A DNA stretch of 64,000 bases from positions 832,693 to 896,692 of the forward strand of contig JAPZTO010000003.1 in assembly GCA_027532775.1 (NCBI GenBank), written 5' to 3'. This document shows, in pieces, positions 8,444-17,287 of the stretch. Below the pieces are notes generated by a model. The model was not told the DNA's origin. It saw only the letters and a program-made list of their open reading frames with translations, and made no database searches. The stretch is from Beijerinckiaceae bacterium. Lineage in GTDB: Bacteria > Pseudomonadota > Alphaproteobacteria > Rhizobiales > Beijerinckiaceae. A program made the translations under genes and the position numbers. Position 1 is the first letter of the stretch. Every line of letters starts with the position of its first letter.

Positions 8444-10003
8444 ATGTCCACCGACAAGAACCGCGTCCTGATTTTCGACACCACCCTGCGCGACGGCGAG
8501 CAATGCCCCGGCGCCACCATGACCTTCGAGGAGAAGCTGGCCATTGCCGATTTCCTCGACGAGATGGGCGTCGACATCATCGAGGCCGGCTTCCCGATCG
8601 CCTCCGACGGCGATTTCGAGGCAGTTTCCGCCATTTCCAAGCGGGTGAAGAATGCCGTTGTGGCCGGCCTCAGCCGCGCCGCCTTCAAGGATATCGACAG
8701 GGCCGCCGAAGCCGTGAAGCACGCGCGGCGGCCGCGCATCCACACCTTCATCTCCACCTCGCCGGTGCATATGAAGTACAAGCTCCAGAAGGAGCCGGAT
8801 GCCGTGCTGCAACTGGTGATCGACCAGTGCACCCGCGCCCGCAACCATGTCGAGGATGTCGAATGGTCGGCCGAGGATGCCACCCGGACCGAGCATGATT
8901 TCCTCTGCCGCTGCGTCGAGGCCGCGATCAAGGCCGGCGCGACCACGATCAACCTGCCGGATACTGTCGGCTATGCGACGCCGGACGAATACCGCGCCAT
9001 GTTCGAGATGGTGATCAACCGCGTGCCGAATGCCGACAAGGCGATCTTCTCCGTTCATTGCCATGACGATCTCGGCCTTGCCGTGGCGAACACAGTGGCC
9101 GGCCTGATGGGCGGCGCGCGGCAGGTGGAATGCACGATCAACGGCATCGGCGAGCGTGCGGGCAACGCGGCACTGGAAGAAATCGTCATGGCGATCAAGA
9201 CGCGCAATGACGTGTTTCCGTTCCAGACCGGGATCGAGACGACGATGCTCAATCGCGCGTCGAAGCTGGTTTCCGCCGCGACCTCGTTTCCGGTTCAGTA
9301 CAACAAGGCGATTGTCGGCCGGAATGCCTTCGCGCATGAGAGCGGCATCCACCAGGACGGGATGCTGAAAAACAACCAGACCTACGAGATCATGACGCCG
9401 GAAACGGTGGGCGTGTCGAAGACCAGCCTCGTCATGGGAAAGCATTCGGGCCGCAATGCCTTCCGCGACAAGCTCAAGCAGCTGGGCTACGAGCTGGCCG
9501 ATAACCAGCTCGAGGATGCCTTCGTGCGGTTCAAGGCTTTGGCCGACCGCAAGAAGCATATCTATGACGAGGATATCGAGGCGCTGGTCGACGAGAATAT
9601 CGCCACCGCGCAGGATCGTGTGAAGGTGCTGAACCTGCTCGTCGTGGCGGGCACCAACGGCCCGCAATCCGCCGTGCTGACGCTGGATATCGACGGCCAG
9701 CACCATACCCGGCAATCGACAGGCAACGGCCCGGTGGACGCCACATTCAACGCCATCCATCAGATCATTCCGCATCAGGCGAAGCTGGAGCTCTACCAGG
9801 TGCATGCGGTGACCGAGGGAACCGATGCGCAGGCCGAGGTCTCGGTGCGGCTGGCCGATGAGGATGGCCGGCTGGTCAATGGCCGCGCGGCCGATCCGGA
9901 TACGCTGGTGGCCTCGGCCAAGGCCTATATCGCGGCGCTCAACAAGCTGACCAAGCAGCGGGCCGGCGATGCCCGCGTGCATGCCCAGCACGGCGCGGCC
10001 TGA
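8444..10003 (+). CDS. leuA: 2-isopropylmalate synthase
   Basis: A 519-residue enzyme that condenses acetyl-CoA with 2-oxoisovalerate, the first committed step of leucine synthesis. [14 protein letters not shown] (residues 10-23) carries the catalytic Arg16 and metal-binding Asp17. [16 protein letters not shown] supplies the two metal-binding His, and [10 protein letters not shown] is the substrate-site loop. The C-terminal part after about residue 390 is the LeuA dimer regulatory domain for leucine feedback inhibition. ATG 8444 has AAAGGA about 8 nt upstream and matches the usual N-terminus. It is controlled by the leader described at 8160-8362. Confidence 0.95.
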   Translation: MSTDKNRVLIFDTTLRDGEQCPGATMTFEEKLAIADFLDEMGVDIIEAGFPIASDGDFEAVSAISKRVKNAVVAGLSRAAFKDIDRAAEAVKHARRPRIHTFISTSPVHMKYKLQKEPDAVLQLVIDQCTRARNHVEDVEWSAEDATRTEHDFLCRCVEAAIKAGATTINLPDTVGYATPDEYRAMFEMVINRVPNADKAIFSVHCHDDLGLAVANTVAGLMGGARQVECTINGIGERAGNAALEEIVMAIKTRNDVFPFQTGIETTMLNRASKLVSAATSFPVQYNKAIVGRNAFAHESGIHQDGMLKNNQTYEIMTPETVGVSKTSLVMGKHSGRNAFRDKLKQLGYELADNQLEDAFVRFKALADRKKHIYDEDIEALVDENIATAQDRVKVLNLLVVAGTNGPQSAVLTLDIDGQHHTRQSTGNGPVDATFNAIHQIIPHQAKLELYQVHAVTEGTDAQAEVSVRLADEDGRLVNGRAADPDTLVASAKAYIAALNKLTKQRAGDARVHAQHGAA

Positions 10004-10018
10004 TCTGACGGCCACGCC

Positions 10019-10945
10019 ATGCGCCTCGGGGTCGATCTCGGCGGAACCAAGATCGAGATCATCGCGATCGACAAAACCGGCGGCGAAAAGCTTCGCCGCC
10101 GGATCGCCACGCCGCGCGGGCGCTATGAGGGGATTGTCGAGGCGATTGCCGGACTCGTTTGCGAAGTCGAGGCCGAGCTTGGAAAGGCGGGTCATGCCGG
10201 GCCGCACAGCCTTGGCATCGGCATGCCCGGCTCGATCTCGCCCTTTACCGGAACCTGCGTGAATTCCAACTCGACCGAGCTCAATGGCCGGCCGTTCCAT
10301 CTCGACCTGCAGGCCGCGCTCGGTCGCGAGATCCGGTTCTCCAACGATGCCAATTGCCTCGCCGTGTCCGAGGCGGTGGATGGTGCCGGGGCCGGTGCCC
10401 GCGTGGTCTTCGCCGCGATCCTCGGAACGGGCTGCGGGGCGGGAATCGCGCTCGACGGTCGCGCCTGGGATGGCCCGCACCGGATCGCCGGCGAGTTCGG
10501 GCATAACCCGCTGCCCTGGCCCAGTGTCGAGGAAGTCACCGCTGCGCCGCCCTGCTATTGCGGCAAGAGGGGTTGCCTCGAGACCTGGATTTCCGGCACC
10601 GGCTTCCAGAACGATTTCGCCCGCGTTACCGGCGAGAGCCTGCGGGGCGATGCGATCATCGCGGCCATGCGCGAGGGTGAACCGGCCGCCATGGCGGCGT
10701 TCGGGCGTTATCTCGACCGCCTCGGCCGGGCGCTCGCCCATGTCTGCAACCTGCTCGATCCGGAGGTGATCGTGCTCGGGGGCGGCATGAGCAATGTGCC
10801 CGAACTCTATCCGCGCCTGCCGGCGGCGATCACGCCCCATCTCTTCGCCGAGCATTTCATCACCCCGATCCGCCCGGCGCGGCACGGCGATTCCTCCGGC
10901 GTGCGCGGCGCGGCCTGGCTGTGGCCGCCGGATGGATTGGCTTGA
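10019..10945 (+). CDS. ROK family sugar kinase (fructokinase/NAGK-like)
   Basis: A 308-residue ROK kinase. DLGGTKIE at residues 5-12 is the phosphate-binding loop, NDANC bears the catalytic Asp region, and ILGTGCGAGI is the second glycine loop. EFGHN followed by CYCGKRGCLE is the ROK zinc site (His plus Cys-x-Cys-x4-Cys). Likely substrates are fructose, glucose, mannose or N-acetylglucosamine; motifs alone do not separate them. It begins 15 bp after leuA and may be co-transcribed, although no metabolic link is evident. Confidence 0.88.
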   Translation: MRLGVDLGGTKIEIIAIDKTGGEKLRRRIATPRGRYEGIVEAIAGLVCEVEAELGKAGHAGPHSLGIGMPGSISPFTGTCVNSNSTELNGRPFHLDLQAALGREIRFSNDANCLAVSEAVDGAGAGARVVFAAILGTGCGAGIALDGRAWDGPHRIAGEFGHNPLPWPSVEEVTAAPPCYCGKRGCLETWISGTGFQNDFARVTGESLRGDAIIAAMREGEPAAMAAFGRYLDRLGRALAHVCNLLDPEVIVLGGGMSNVPELYPRLPAAITPHLFAEHFITPIRPARHGDSSGVRGAAWLWPPDGLA

Positions 10946-11018
10946 GGATTGTGGCGCGCGCGCCATAGCGCCGGGCATGGCCACCTTTTATGGTCGCGGG
11001 AATTCGACGGGAGACTCC

Positions 11019-11501
11019 ATGATCGCTCTATCACGTTTTCTGCGGCTGCTGCCCTGCGCCGCCCTTCTGGCTGCTGGCGGATGCGCCACGGTGACGCGCG
11101 GAACCACCAACCAGATCCAGATCGAGTCCGAGCCGTCCGGCGCCAGCGTCGAGACCTCGCTCAACCATCAATGCACGACGCCGTGCACGATCACGGTTTC
11201 GCGCAAGGAGGAGTTCTCGGTTGTCTTCAAGCTGGCCGGTCATCACGACCAGACGGTGTTCGTCAGGACGCAGATCGCCGGGACCGGCGCAGCCGGGTTT
11301 GTCGGCAATGCCGTGGTCGGCGGCGTCGTGGGCATGGGGGTGGATGCCGTCAGCGGTTCGACGCTCGAGCATGCGCCCAACCCTGTAAGGGCCGTGTTGC
11401 AGAAGATCGAGGCGCCCAGGGCCGAGCCGCGGCCCGCGCGCAAGCGGGCACCGAAGCAGGCCGGCCTCGTTGAAGCGGGCAGGACTGCCGAGGAAGGCTG
11501 A
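11019..11501 (+). CDS. Lipoprotein with PEGA-like domain
   Basis: A 160-residue protein with a signal sequence and lipobox AAGGC (Cys21). The segment IQIESEPSGASVETS...CTTPCTITV resembles the PEGA motif found in surface lipoproteins. A Gly/Val-rich hydrophobic stretch (VGNAVVGGVVGMGVDAV) follows and resembles the glycine-zipper region of related small lipoproteins. A basic Pro/Arg/Lys tail ends the protein. ATG 11019 has GGGAG about 7 nt upstream. It is probably an envelope protein of unknown role. Confidence 0.75.
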   Translation: MIALSRFLRLLPCAALLAAGGCATVTRGTTNQIQIESEPSGASVETSLNHQCTTPCTITVSRKEEFSVVFKLAGHHDQTVFVRTQIAGTGAAGFVGNAVVGGVVGMGVDAVSGSTLEHAPNPVRAVLQKIEAPRAEPRPARKRAPKQAGLVEAGRTAEEG

Positions 11502-11552
11502 GTCGCAGGCGGCAGGTGCCGGCCGGAATTCCCGGCCTGCCTGTTCCTGGCT

Positions 11553-11592
11553 CTTGCCTGTTCTTTGTGCTTGCCCGTTCTTTGCGCTTGCC
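11553..11592 (+). repeat. 17-bp tandem repeat upstream of tRNA-Lys
   Basis: Unit 1 (11553-11569) and unit 2 (11570-11586) are 17 bp each and differ at two positions; a third partial copy, CTTGCC, runs to 11592. The final partial copy overlaps the -35 element proposed for the tRNA promoter. Confidence 0.75.
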
Positions 11593-11616
11593 AAGCCCCG
11601 GGCGATACGGTATCGA
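11588..11616 (+). promoter_or_regulatory. Candidate tRNA-Lys promoter
   Basis: TTGCCA (11588-11593) and TATCGA (11611-11616) are 17 bp apart and about 48 bp ahead of the mature tRNA, a normal arrangement for a stable RNA gene. Confidence 0.45.
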
Positions 11617-11663
11617 ACCGGCCTCGCGCGGGTTTCCCGCGCGTTGCCTTTTTCGGAAGGCTT

Positions 11664-11739
<76 letters not shown>

Positions 11740-11778
11740 TCTCTTTTCCCATCAGAAGCGGTCTTGCCATCAGCCACC

Positions 11779-12045
11779 TTACCGGGCACGGGGGCCACCC
11801 TCCTGGCTGTGGGATTGGTCAATTGTCTCCTGCGTCAGCGCTTCGGCGAGTTTCCGGATCATCGGCGCGGCGAAGACAACCAGCGGCAGCATGGTGAGCC
11901 AGGCGATTGCCCGGGCTGTCAACCAGGCGCCCCAGAATCCGCCTGCACGCCAGAAGGGCAGGCTGGCAATGCCGGAGGCGACGCCCGAGGTCAGGCCGGA
12001 TTGCAGGACACCATAGACGAGACGCACATAACGATTCGGGCACAT
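11779..12045 (-). CDS. DUF2798-like small membrane protein
   Basis: An 88-residue protein with two hydrophobic helices (about residues 8-30 and 44-65), the second within WLTARAIAWLTMLPLVVFAAP. The repeat-like 'SGLTSGVASGI...' and the following 'TARAIAWLTMLPLVV' fit the DUF2798 family of two-helix proteins, whose function is unknown. ATG 12045 is preceded by a clear AGGAGG. The gene is oriented towards tRNA-Lys. Confidence 0.65.
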   Translation of the reverse strand: MCPNRYVRLVYGVLQSGLTSGVASGIASLPFWRAGGFWGAWLTARAIAWLTMLPLVVFAAPMIRKLAEALTQETIDQSHSQEGGPRAR

Positions 12046-12159
12046 GGCGGGCCTCCTGTGGAGAGAGCCAGCAAATCGCGCGCCAACCCCGCGGTTGGCG
12101 CCAGGTTCATCCGGTGCTGCGCAGCCCGATCACGCCCTCTTCTTCGGGGTGGCGACAAC

Positions 12160-12185
12160 AAAAAACCCCGGCCGGAGCCGGGGTT
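12160..12185 (-). terminator. Intrinsic terminator of the porin gene
   Basis: Read on the minus strand, a 7-bp stem, CCCCGGC with GCCGGGG (12166-12172 / 12177-12183), is followed by a run of six T (12165-12160). It lies about 45 bp beyond the stop of the Omp31-like gene. Confidence 0.8.
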
Positions 12186-12227
12186 CGTGTTGTTTCCTTG
12201 CCGTTCGGTCAGAACTTAGCCGTCCGG

Positions 12228-12890
12228 TCAGAACTTGTAGTTCACGCCGGCGCGGAGGATGTGGCCATTGGCATTGGCGCCGAGGGCTGCACCCGAATTG
12301 TACGTCTGGCGGGCGAAGTCATAATAGAGGTATTCACCCTTTACCGAGATGTTGCGGGTGAGCGCCGCTTCGACGCCGGCACCGATGGTCCAGCCGGCAC
12401 GATAATCCGAGCCCGAGAAGGCGCCGGCCGAGTGCTTGATGTCGGCGATGGCGAGACCGCCGGTCACGTAGGGCATGATGCGGTCGAACGAGTAGCCGAG
12501 GCGGCCGCGCAGCGTGCCGAACGAGCGGATGTCGGTCTTGCAGCCCGGGGCCGCACAGTTCGCATTGGTCGAGCCGTTCAGGCTGGCCCAGGCATAGTCG
12601 CCTTCGATACCAGCGACGAAATTGCCGATCTGGTGATTGTAGCCGAGCGTTGCGCCGACAAGGCCGCCGCCCAGTTCGATCTGGCCCGAGCGGGCGCCGC
12701 CGGAGCGATGACGGCTGTCGCCACCGAAGCCACCGCCACCCTGGATACCGACGTAGAAGCCGGTCCAGTTATACTGCGCCATGACCGGCAGAGCCGCCGG
12801 CGGCGGCGACTTGCGGGTGGCGAGATCGGCCGCCTGGGCCGAGGCCATCGCGCCGGCCAGCAGCGTGGTCGCGAGCAGAATCTTTTTCAT
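12228..12890 (-). CDS. Omp31/OmpA-like outer-membrane beta-barrel porin
   Basis: A 220-residue outer-membrane protein. The signal peptide ends at SAQAADL (residues about 17-21). The mature part begins with the typical NWTGFYVGIQGGGGFG strand of the Omp25/Omp31 family. Alternating hydrophobic strands follow (FVAGIEGDYAWASL, LRGRLGYSFDRIMPYVTGGLAIAD, GWTIGAGVEAALTRNISVKGEYLYYDF), and the last strand HILRAGVNYKF ends in Phe, the outer-membrane insertion signal. A Cys pair (NCAAPGCK) lies in an extracellular loop. ATG 12890 has AAGGAG at 12896-12901. The upstream region carries repeated TGGCAA motifs. Confidence 0.88.
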   Translation of the reverse strand: MKKILLATTLLAGAMASAQAADLATRKSPPPAALPVMAQYNWTGFYVGIQGGGGFGGDSRHRSGGARSGQIELGGGLVGATLGYNHQIGNFVAGIEGDYAWASLNGSTNANCAAPGCKTDIRSFGTLRGRLGYSFDRIMPYVTGGLAIADIKHSAGAFSGSDYRAGWTIGAGVEAALTRNISVKGEYLYYDFARQTYNSGAALGANANGHILRAGVNYKF

Positions 12891-12979
12891 GGGAACTCCT
12901 TCCATAAGACAAATCCGTCTGGCTGCAGCAAGTAGGACGAATGCATCGTCGTGTCTGTAGCTTTCTGGTAACAATAGGT

Positions 12980-13088
12980 TTGCCATTTGTAGTCGGGTCT
13001 TGTCTGAATTGTGGCAAATTATGGCAACAGGAAATTCATGATTGAGCAAAAGTTAACTTTGGCAAACTGACGGCAGAATTATGGCAAA
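12980..13088. repeat. Cluster of TGGCAA(A/C) motifs in the porin/sugar-transferase intergenic region
   Basis: TGGCAA occurs on the plus strand at 13012, 13022, 13060 and 13082, three of the four as TGGCAAA, and once inverted at 12980-12985. The 299-bp intergenic region is markedly AT-rich compared with its surroundings and separates two divergent envelope genes. It may hold operator sites for one regulator, but none is identified. Confidence 0.5.
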
Positions 13089-13189
13089 CAAATCGTTAAT
13101 TTCACGAATACCAGTCTATTCAAACTATCCGATTAACGGAATCGCTAAGGTTGTCGACTAGCGTCCGCTCCAGAAGGTGGAGTTTGGGT

Positions 13190-14665
13190 ATGTCGCTGGA
13201 TTTGACGGAGCGCGAAAGGCCGGGTGCCACGCTGTCGGACCGTATGGCCGGCTGGATCCGGCGGGCATCCAAGCAGAAGATCATCGGCCTTGTCCTGATC
13301 TTCGACATCATGACCCTTGTCGGCTGTGGCCTCTGGAGCGCCATGGCGTTCCTGCCGGCCAGTTTCGGCGGCGACGGAACCGCTTTCCTCCTCGTCGCCT
13401 CGGTCACGGGGTTGACCGTCTATTTCCTGCAGCGGCTCTGGGCCTATACGCTTCCCGCGCTGGCCATGCTGCCAAGGCAGATCAAGTCGGTGATCTATGC
13501 CCTGGGCGGGGCCTTCGTCGTCATGACGGGGCTGCTGTTCCTGATCGGCTTCGACATCATGGCGCTGCGCCTGTGGCTGCTGGGCTGGCTGCTCTTCAGC
13601 CTGATCCTGCTGGTTTTTTTCCGGTTGCTGGCCTCAGTGGCGATTTCCGATGCCGAAGCGCGCGGCGATCTGGCGCGGCGCGCGGTCATTGTCGGCGGCG
13701 GCAAGCCGGCCGAAGACCTGATCCGCCGGCTGTCGCGTTCGGGCAACCGCGCCATCCGCATTCTCGGCGTCTTCGATGACCGGGGCGGCGAACGCTCCCC
13801 CGATGCCGTCGATGTCTACCGGAAGATCGGGACCTTCGACGAGCTGGAAGCCTATTGCCGCGAGCAAGTGGTCGATCTGCTCATCATCGCGCTGCCGGCG
13901 TCGGCGGAAGAGCGCATCCTCCACCTTGTCCGGAAGCTGTGGCAATTGCCGATCGATGTCCGCATCGCAGCGCATGCCTCCCGGCTCAAACTGTCCAAGC
14001 GCGCCTATAGCTATATCGGCGACGTACCGTTCCTTGCCGTGTTCGACCGGCCGCTCTCGGACTGGAACTCGGCGCTCAAGGCGGTGTTCGACCGTGTCGT
14101 GGCGGCGCTGGCGCTGGTGGTTCTCTCGCCGCTGATGCTCGCCGTGGCGCTGGCGGTGAAGCTCGAATCGAAAGGGCCGGTGCTGTTCCGGCAGCAGCGC
14201 TTCGGGTTCAACAACAATATCATCGGCGTGCTGAAATTCCGCTCGATGTATACCGACCGGACCGACGCCCACGGTGCCCGGCAGGTCACGAGGGATGATC
14301 CGCGCGTGACGCGCGTGGGACGCTTCATCCGCAAGACCTCCATTGACGAATTGCCACAGCTGATCAACGTGCTGCGGGGTGAACTCTCGCTGGTCGGGCC
14401 CCGGCCGCATGCCACGCAGTCCAAGGCCGCCAACCAGCTCTATCAGGATGTCGTCGACGGCTATTATGCCCGCCATCGCATGAAGCCCGGCATTACCGGC
14501 TGGGCGCAGATAAATGGCTGGCGTGGCGAGACCGACACGCTCGAGAAGATCGAGCGGCGCGTCGAGCATGACCTCTATTACATCGAGAACTGGTCGCTCC
14601 CGCTCGATCTCTACATCCTCGCCATGACCCCGCTTTCGCTGTTCAACACCAAGAACGCCTATTGA
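13190..14665 (+). CDS. Undecaprenyl-phosphate glucose phosphotransferase (WcaJ/ExoY-type)
   Basis: A 491-residue polyprenyl-phosphate hexose-1-phosphate transferase that starts an exopolysaccharide repeat unit on the lipid carrier. About four N-terminal membrane helices (residues ~30-145) and a CoA-binding-like Rossmann segment (RAVIVGGGKPAEDLIRRL) precede the C-terminal catalytic domain. That domain carries FRQQRFGFNN, LKFRSMYTD, TSIDELPQLINVL, LVGPRPHA and KPGITGWAQINGWRGETDT. ATG 13190 has AAGGTGGAG about 8 nt upstream. No other polysaccharide genes adjoin it, so the polymer is unknown. Confidence 0.9.
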   Translation: MSLDLTERERPGATLSDRMAGWIRRASKQKIIGLVLIFDIMTLVGCGLWSAMAFLPASFGGDGTAFLLVASVTGLTVYFLQRLWAYTLPALAMLPRQIKSVIYALGGAFVVMTGLLFLIGFDIMALRLWLLGWLLFSLILLVFFRLLASVAISDAEARGDLARRAVIVGGGKPAEDLIRRLSRSGNRAIRILGVFDDRGGERSPDAVDVYRKIGTFDELEAYCREQVVDLLIIALPASAEERILHLVRKLWQLPIDVRIAAHASRLKLSKRAYSYIGDVPFLAVFDRPLSDWNSALKAVFDRVVAALALVVLSPLMLAVALAVKLESKGPVLFRQQRFGFNNNIIGVLKFRSMYTDRTDAHGARQVTRDDPRVTRVGRFIRKTSIDELPQLINVLRGELSLVGPRPHATQSKAANQLYQDVVDGYYARHRMKPGITGWAQINGWRGETDTLEKIERRVEHDLYYIENWSLPLDLYILAMTPLSLFNTKNAY

Positions 14666-14765
14666 GCGCGCCCGGCCGGATCACGGCCGCCATTGTGCGC
14701 TGACGCACTGCCTGCCCGGGTGCATGACGTCAGGATGGCTGCTCCTGAACAGCCGGGGGCATGAT

Positions 14766-15572
14766 ATGCATCTTGATGTCTGGGGGGCGCGCGGATCGCA
14801 CCCCGCCTCCGGTATGGCCTTCAGCCGGTTCGGCCATCACACGGCCTGCCTTTCGGTGCGTTCCGGCGACCACCTGCTGGTGCTGGATGCCGGCACGGGC
14901 GCCACCGCGCTGGCACGGGCGCTGGAGCCGAACCCGCCGCGCGTGGTCGAGATCCTGCTCAGCCATTTCCATCATGATCATGTCATGGGCCTGCCCTACC
15001 TGCTCATGAGCCTGCCGGCTGAAACCGAACTGCGGATCCATGCCTCGCCCGAGGGGGCCCTCGGCCTGGAGACGCTGGTGGCGGCGATCCTGTCCCCGCC
15101 GTATTTTCCGGCTGGCATTGCCGGGGTGCTCGGACGGACAGATTGCCGCCAGCATGCTGCCGGCGCGGCGTTCGAGGCCGGCGCTCTCGATATCCGCACG
15201 CACCCGCTGGAACATCCCGGCGGATCTACCGCCTTCCGCGTGTCGGATGGCGCCCGTTCGTTTGTCTATGCAACGGACCTTGAAGAGCCCGAACAGCCGG
15301 ATCCCGCCTGGATCGCCTTTGCGCGCGGGGCTGACCTGCTGGTGCATGACACCATGTTCACCGAAGCGGAACGCGAGGTCCGGCGCGGCTGGGGCCATGC
15401 CACGATCGAGGGGGCCTTGCAGCTTGCCGATGCGGCCGATGTCGCCCGGCTGGTCGGCTTTCACCACAACCCGGTCCATGATGATCAAGTGATGTTTCAG
15501 CGGGAGCAGGAGCTTGCGCGCCGGCGCCCCGGATCGGGCCTCGCCCGGGAAGGCGAGGCCTTGCGCATCTGA
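14766..15572 (+). CDS. MBL-fold metallo-hydrolase
   Basis: A 268-residue metallo-beta-lactamase-fold protein. The dinuclear metal motif HFHHDH (residues 67-72) is intact; later ligands include the His in THPLEHPGG, the Asp in VYATDLEE and the His in GFHHNPVHDD. The 'FGHHTACLSVRSGDHLLVLDAGTG' opening resembles RNase Z / PhnP-like hydrolases and cyclic phosphodiesterases. The substrate cannot be inferred. ATG 14766 follows a G-rich stretch; a longer frame from 14724 also exists. Confidence 0.82.
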   Translation: MHLDVWGARGSHPASGMAFSRFGHHTACLSVRSGDHLLVLDAGTGATALARALEPNPPRVVEILLSHFHHDHVMGLPYLLMSLPAETELRIHASPEGALGLETLVAAILSPPYFPAGIAGVLGRTDCRQHAAGAAFEAGALDIRTHPLEHPGGSTAFRVSDGARSFVYATDLEEPEQPDPAWIAFARGADLLVHDTMFTEAEREVRRGWGHATIEGALQLADAADVARLVGFHHNPVHDDQVMFQREQELARRRPGSGLAREGEALRI

Positions 15573-15715
15573 CATGGGCGCCGATTCCCGGACATGCGAA
15601 CAAAAGCCCCGAGGAAGGTCGAAAGGGCTTGCCTAATGCGCGTGTTCCGGCTTCATTCCGGGGCAAGCGAGCCGGTCAGTCTCGCATGCAACCAATTCCG
15701 GGAGGGAAATTCGAC

Positions 15716-16762
15716 ATGATTGATCGTCGTCAGGCCATGCGCCTTGCGGCCCTGGGCGTTGCCGCCCCGGCCGTTCTTCGTGTCACGCGGGCCAATGCCG
15801 CCGAAGTGACGCTGAAGATGCATCACTTCCTGCCTCCGGTCTCGAACGGTCATGCCCGGTTCCTGAAGCCCTGGGCCGACAAGGTCGCTGCCGAATCGAA
15901 TGGTCGCATCAAGATCGACATCTTCCCCTCGATGCAGCTCGGCGGTGCACCGCCGCAGCTCTTCGACCAGGCGCGCGACGGGGTGGCAGACCTCGTCTGG
16001 ACGCTGCCGGGCAATACGCCGGGCCGTTTCCCGGGCATCGAGACGTTCGAGCTGCCCTTCGTTCCGGCCAAGAACGCCTTGCCGAACTCGATCGCGCTGC
16101 AGAAATTCGCCGACCAGTATCTCAAGGACGAGTTCAAGGAAGTTCACCCGATCTGCTTCTGGTCGCATGATCACGGGCTGATCCACACCAACAAGCCGGT
16201 CGCGAAGATGGAAGACCTGGCGGGGCTGAAGATCCGCTTCCCGACCCGTCTGGCCGGCGAGGCGCTCAAGGCGCTCGGCGCCACCGCTGTCGGGATGCCG
16301 ATCCCGCAGGTTCCGGAAAGCCTTGCCCAGCGCGTCATCGATGGCTGCGTCGTGCCGTGGGAAGTCGTCCCGGCGATCAAGGTGCATGAGCTCGTGAAGA
16401 ACCATCTCGAGATTCCCGGTTCGCCGACCTTCTATGTCGCGACCTTCGTTCTCGCGATGAACAAGGCCAAGTACCAGGCCATGCCGGCGGATCTCCGCGC
16501 CGTGCTCGACAAGAATTCCGGCGAGTTCGCCGCCCGCATGGCCGGCAAGGTCTGGGATGATCAGGCTGTGGCGGTGTCGGACATGGTCCGCAAGCGCGGC
16601 AACACGATCACGACGCTCTCCGTCGAGGAGAATATCCGCTGGCGGAAGGCGGTCGAGCCGGTCCGCGAGGCCTGGCTGAAGGGCATGAAGGACAAGGGCC
16701 TCGATGGCGGCAAGCTGCTGGCCGCGGCCGAATCCATGATCGCCGAAGCTGCCCGCGCATGA
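15716..16762 (+). CDS. TRAP transporter substrate-binding protein (DctP family)
   Basis: A 348-residue periplasmic receptor of a tripartite ATP-independent transporter. The N-terminus IDRRQAMRLAALG is a Tat-like or Sec signal ending near residue 26 (RANAAE). The mature part shows DctP hallmarks: LKMHHFLPP, AESNGRIKIDIFPSMQLG, FELPFVP, and LAGLKIRFPTRLAGEALKALGATAVGMP, which contains the conserved Arg that binds the ligand carboxylate. GGGAGGGA precedes ATG 15716. It overlaps the small permease gene by 4 nt, forming a complete P-Q-M operon. The ligand is probably an organic acid. Confidence 0.9.
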   Translation: MIDRRQAMRLAALGVAAPAVLRVTRANAAEVTLKMHHFLPPVSNGHARFLKPWADKVAAESNGRIKIDIFPSMQLGGAPPQLFDQARDGVADLVWTLPGNTPGRFPGIETFELPFVPAKNALPNSIALQKFADQYLKDEFKEVHPICFWSHDHGLIHTNKPVAKMEDLAGLKIRFPTRLAGEALKALGATAVGMPIPQVPESLAQRVIDGCVVPWEVVPAIKVHELVKNHLEIPGSPTFYVATFVLAMNKAKYQAMPADLRAVLDKNSGEFAARMAGKVWDDQAVAVSDMVRKRGNTITTLSVEENIRWRKAVEPVREAWLKGMKDKGLDGGKLLAAAESMIAEAARA

Positions 16763-17283
16763 GTGTCGAAACGGAAGCGCCGGCTCCGGCCGGCGCGCCC
16801 GCTTCACCGATCGACCGGATCGCGGCTGCCGTCGCCATGGCGGGCGGGCTGCTGTCCGTCGGGCTTGCGTTGATGGTCGTGACCAGCATCGCCCTGCGCA
16901 CGCGCTGGATTGGCGGCGCAGGCGTGCCGGGCGATTTCGAGCTCGCGCAGATGCTGACAGCGGTTTCGGTTTTCTGCTTCCTGCCCTTCTGCCAGGCGCG
17001 GAAGGGTCATGTCATCGTCGATGCGGCGTCGCAGAAATGGTCTCCGCTCTGGAAAGCCCGGGTCGATGCGCTCTGGGAAATCGTGGCCGGGCTGGTTCTG
17101 GGCCTGATGGCCTGGCAGCTGGGGCAGGGCGCGCTCGGCATGGTGCAGTCCGGTACCCGGTCGATGGTGCTGGGCCTGCCCCTGGCGCCAGCGGTCTGGA
17201 CCTGCACCGCGCTCTGCTTCTTCCTCGCAGGGCTGGCCTTGTGGCGCGGCCTGACCGGGCTTTTCTCCTCCAGCATACGGTGA
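16759..17283 (+). CDS. TRAP transporter small permease (DctQ family)
   Basis: A 174-residue inner-membrane protein with four hydrophobic segments, the usual DctQ topology. GDFELAQMLTAVSVFCFLPFCQARKGHVIVD is the conserved central region, including the QARKGHV turn. It overlaps the receptor gene at ATGA, and the large permease starts 4 nt after its stop, so all three subunits should be made together. Confidence 0.88.
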   Translation: MSVETEAPAPAGAPASPIDRIAAAVAMAGGLLSVGLALMVVTSIALRTRWIGGAGVPGDFELAQMLTAVSVFCFLPFCQARKGHVIVDAASQKWSPLWKARVDALWEIVAGLVLGLMAWQLGQGALGMVQSGTRSMVLGLPLAPAVWTCTALCFFLAGLALWRGLTGLFSSSIR

Positions 17284-17287
17284 CTGC

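Noticed and set aside
8207..10984. A 925-codon minus-strand frame opposite leuA and the ROK kinase
   Set aside because: Antisense to two intact enzymes; no motif or start signal.
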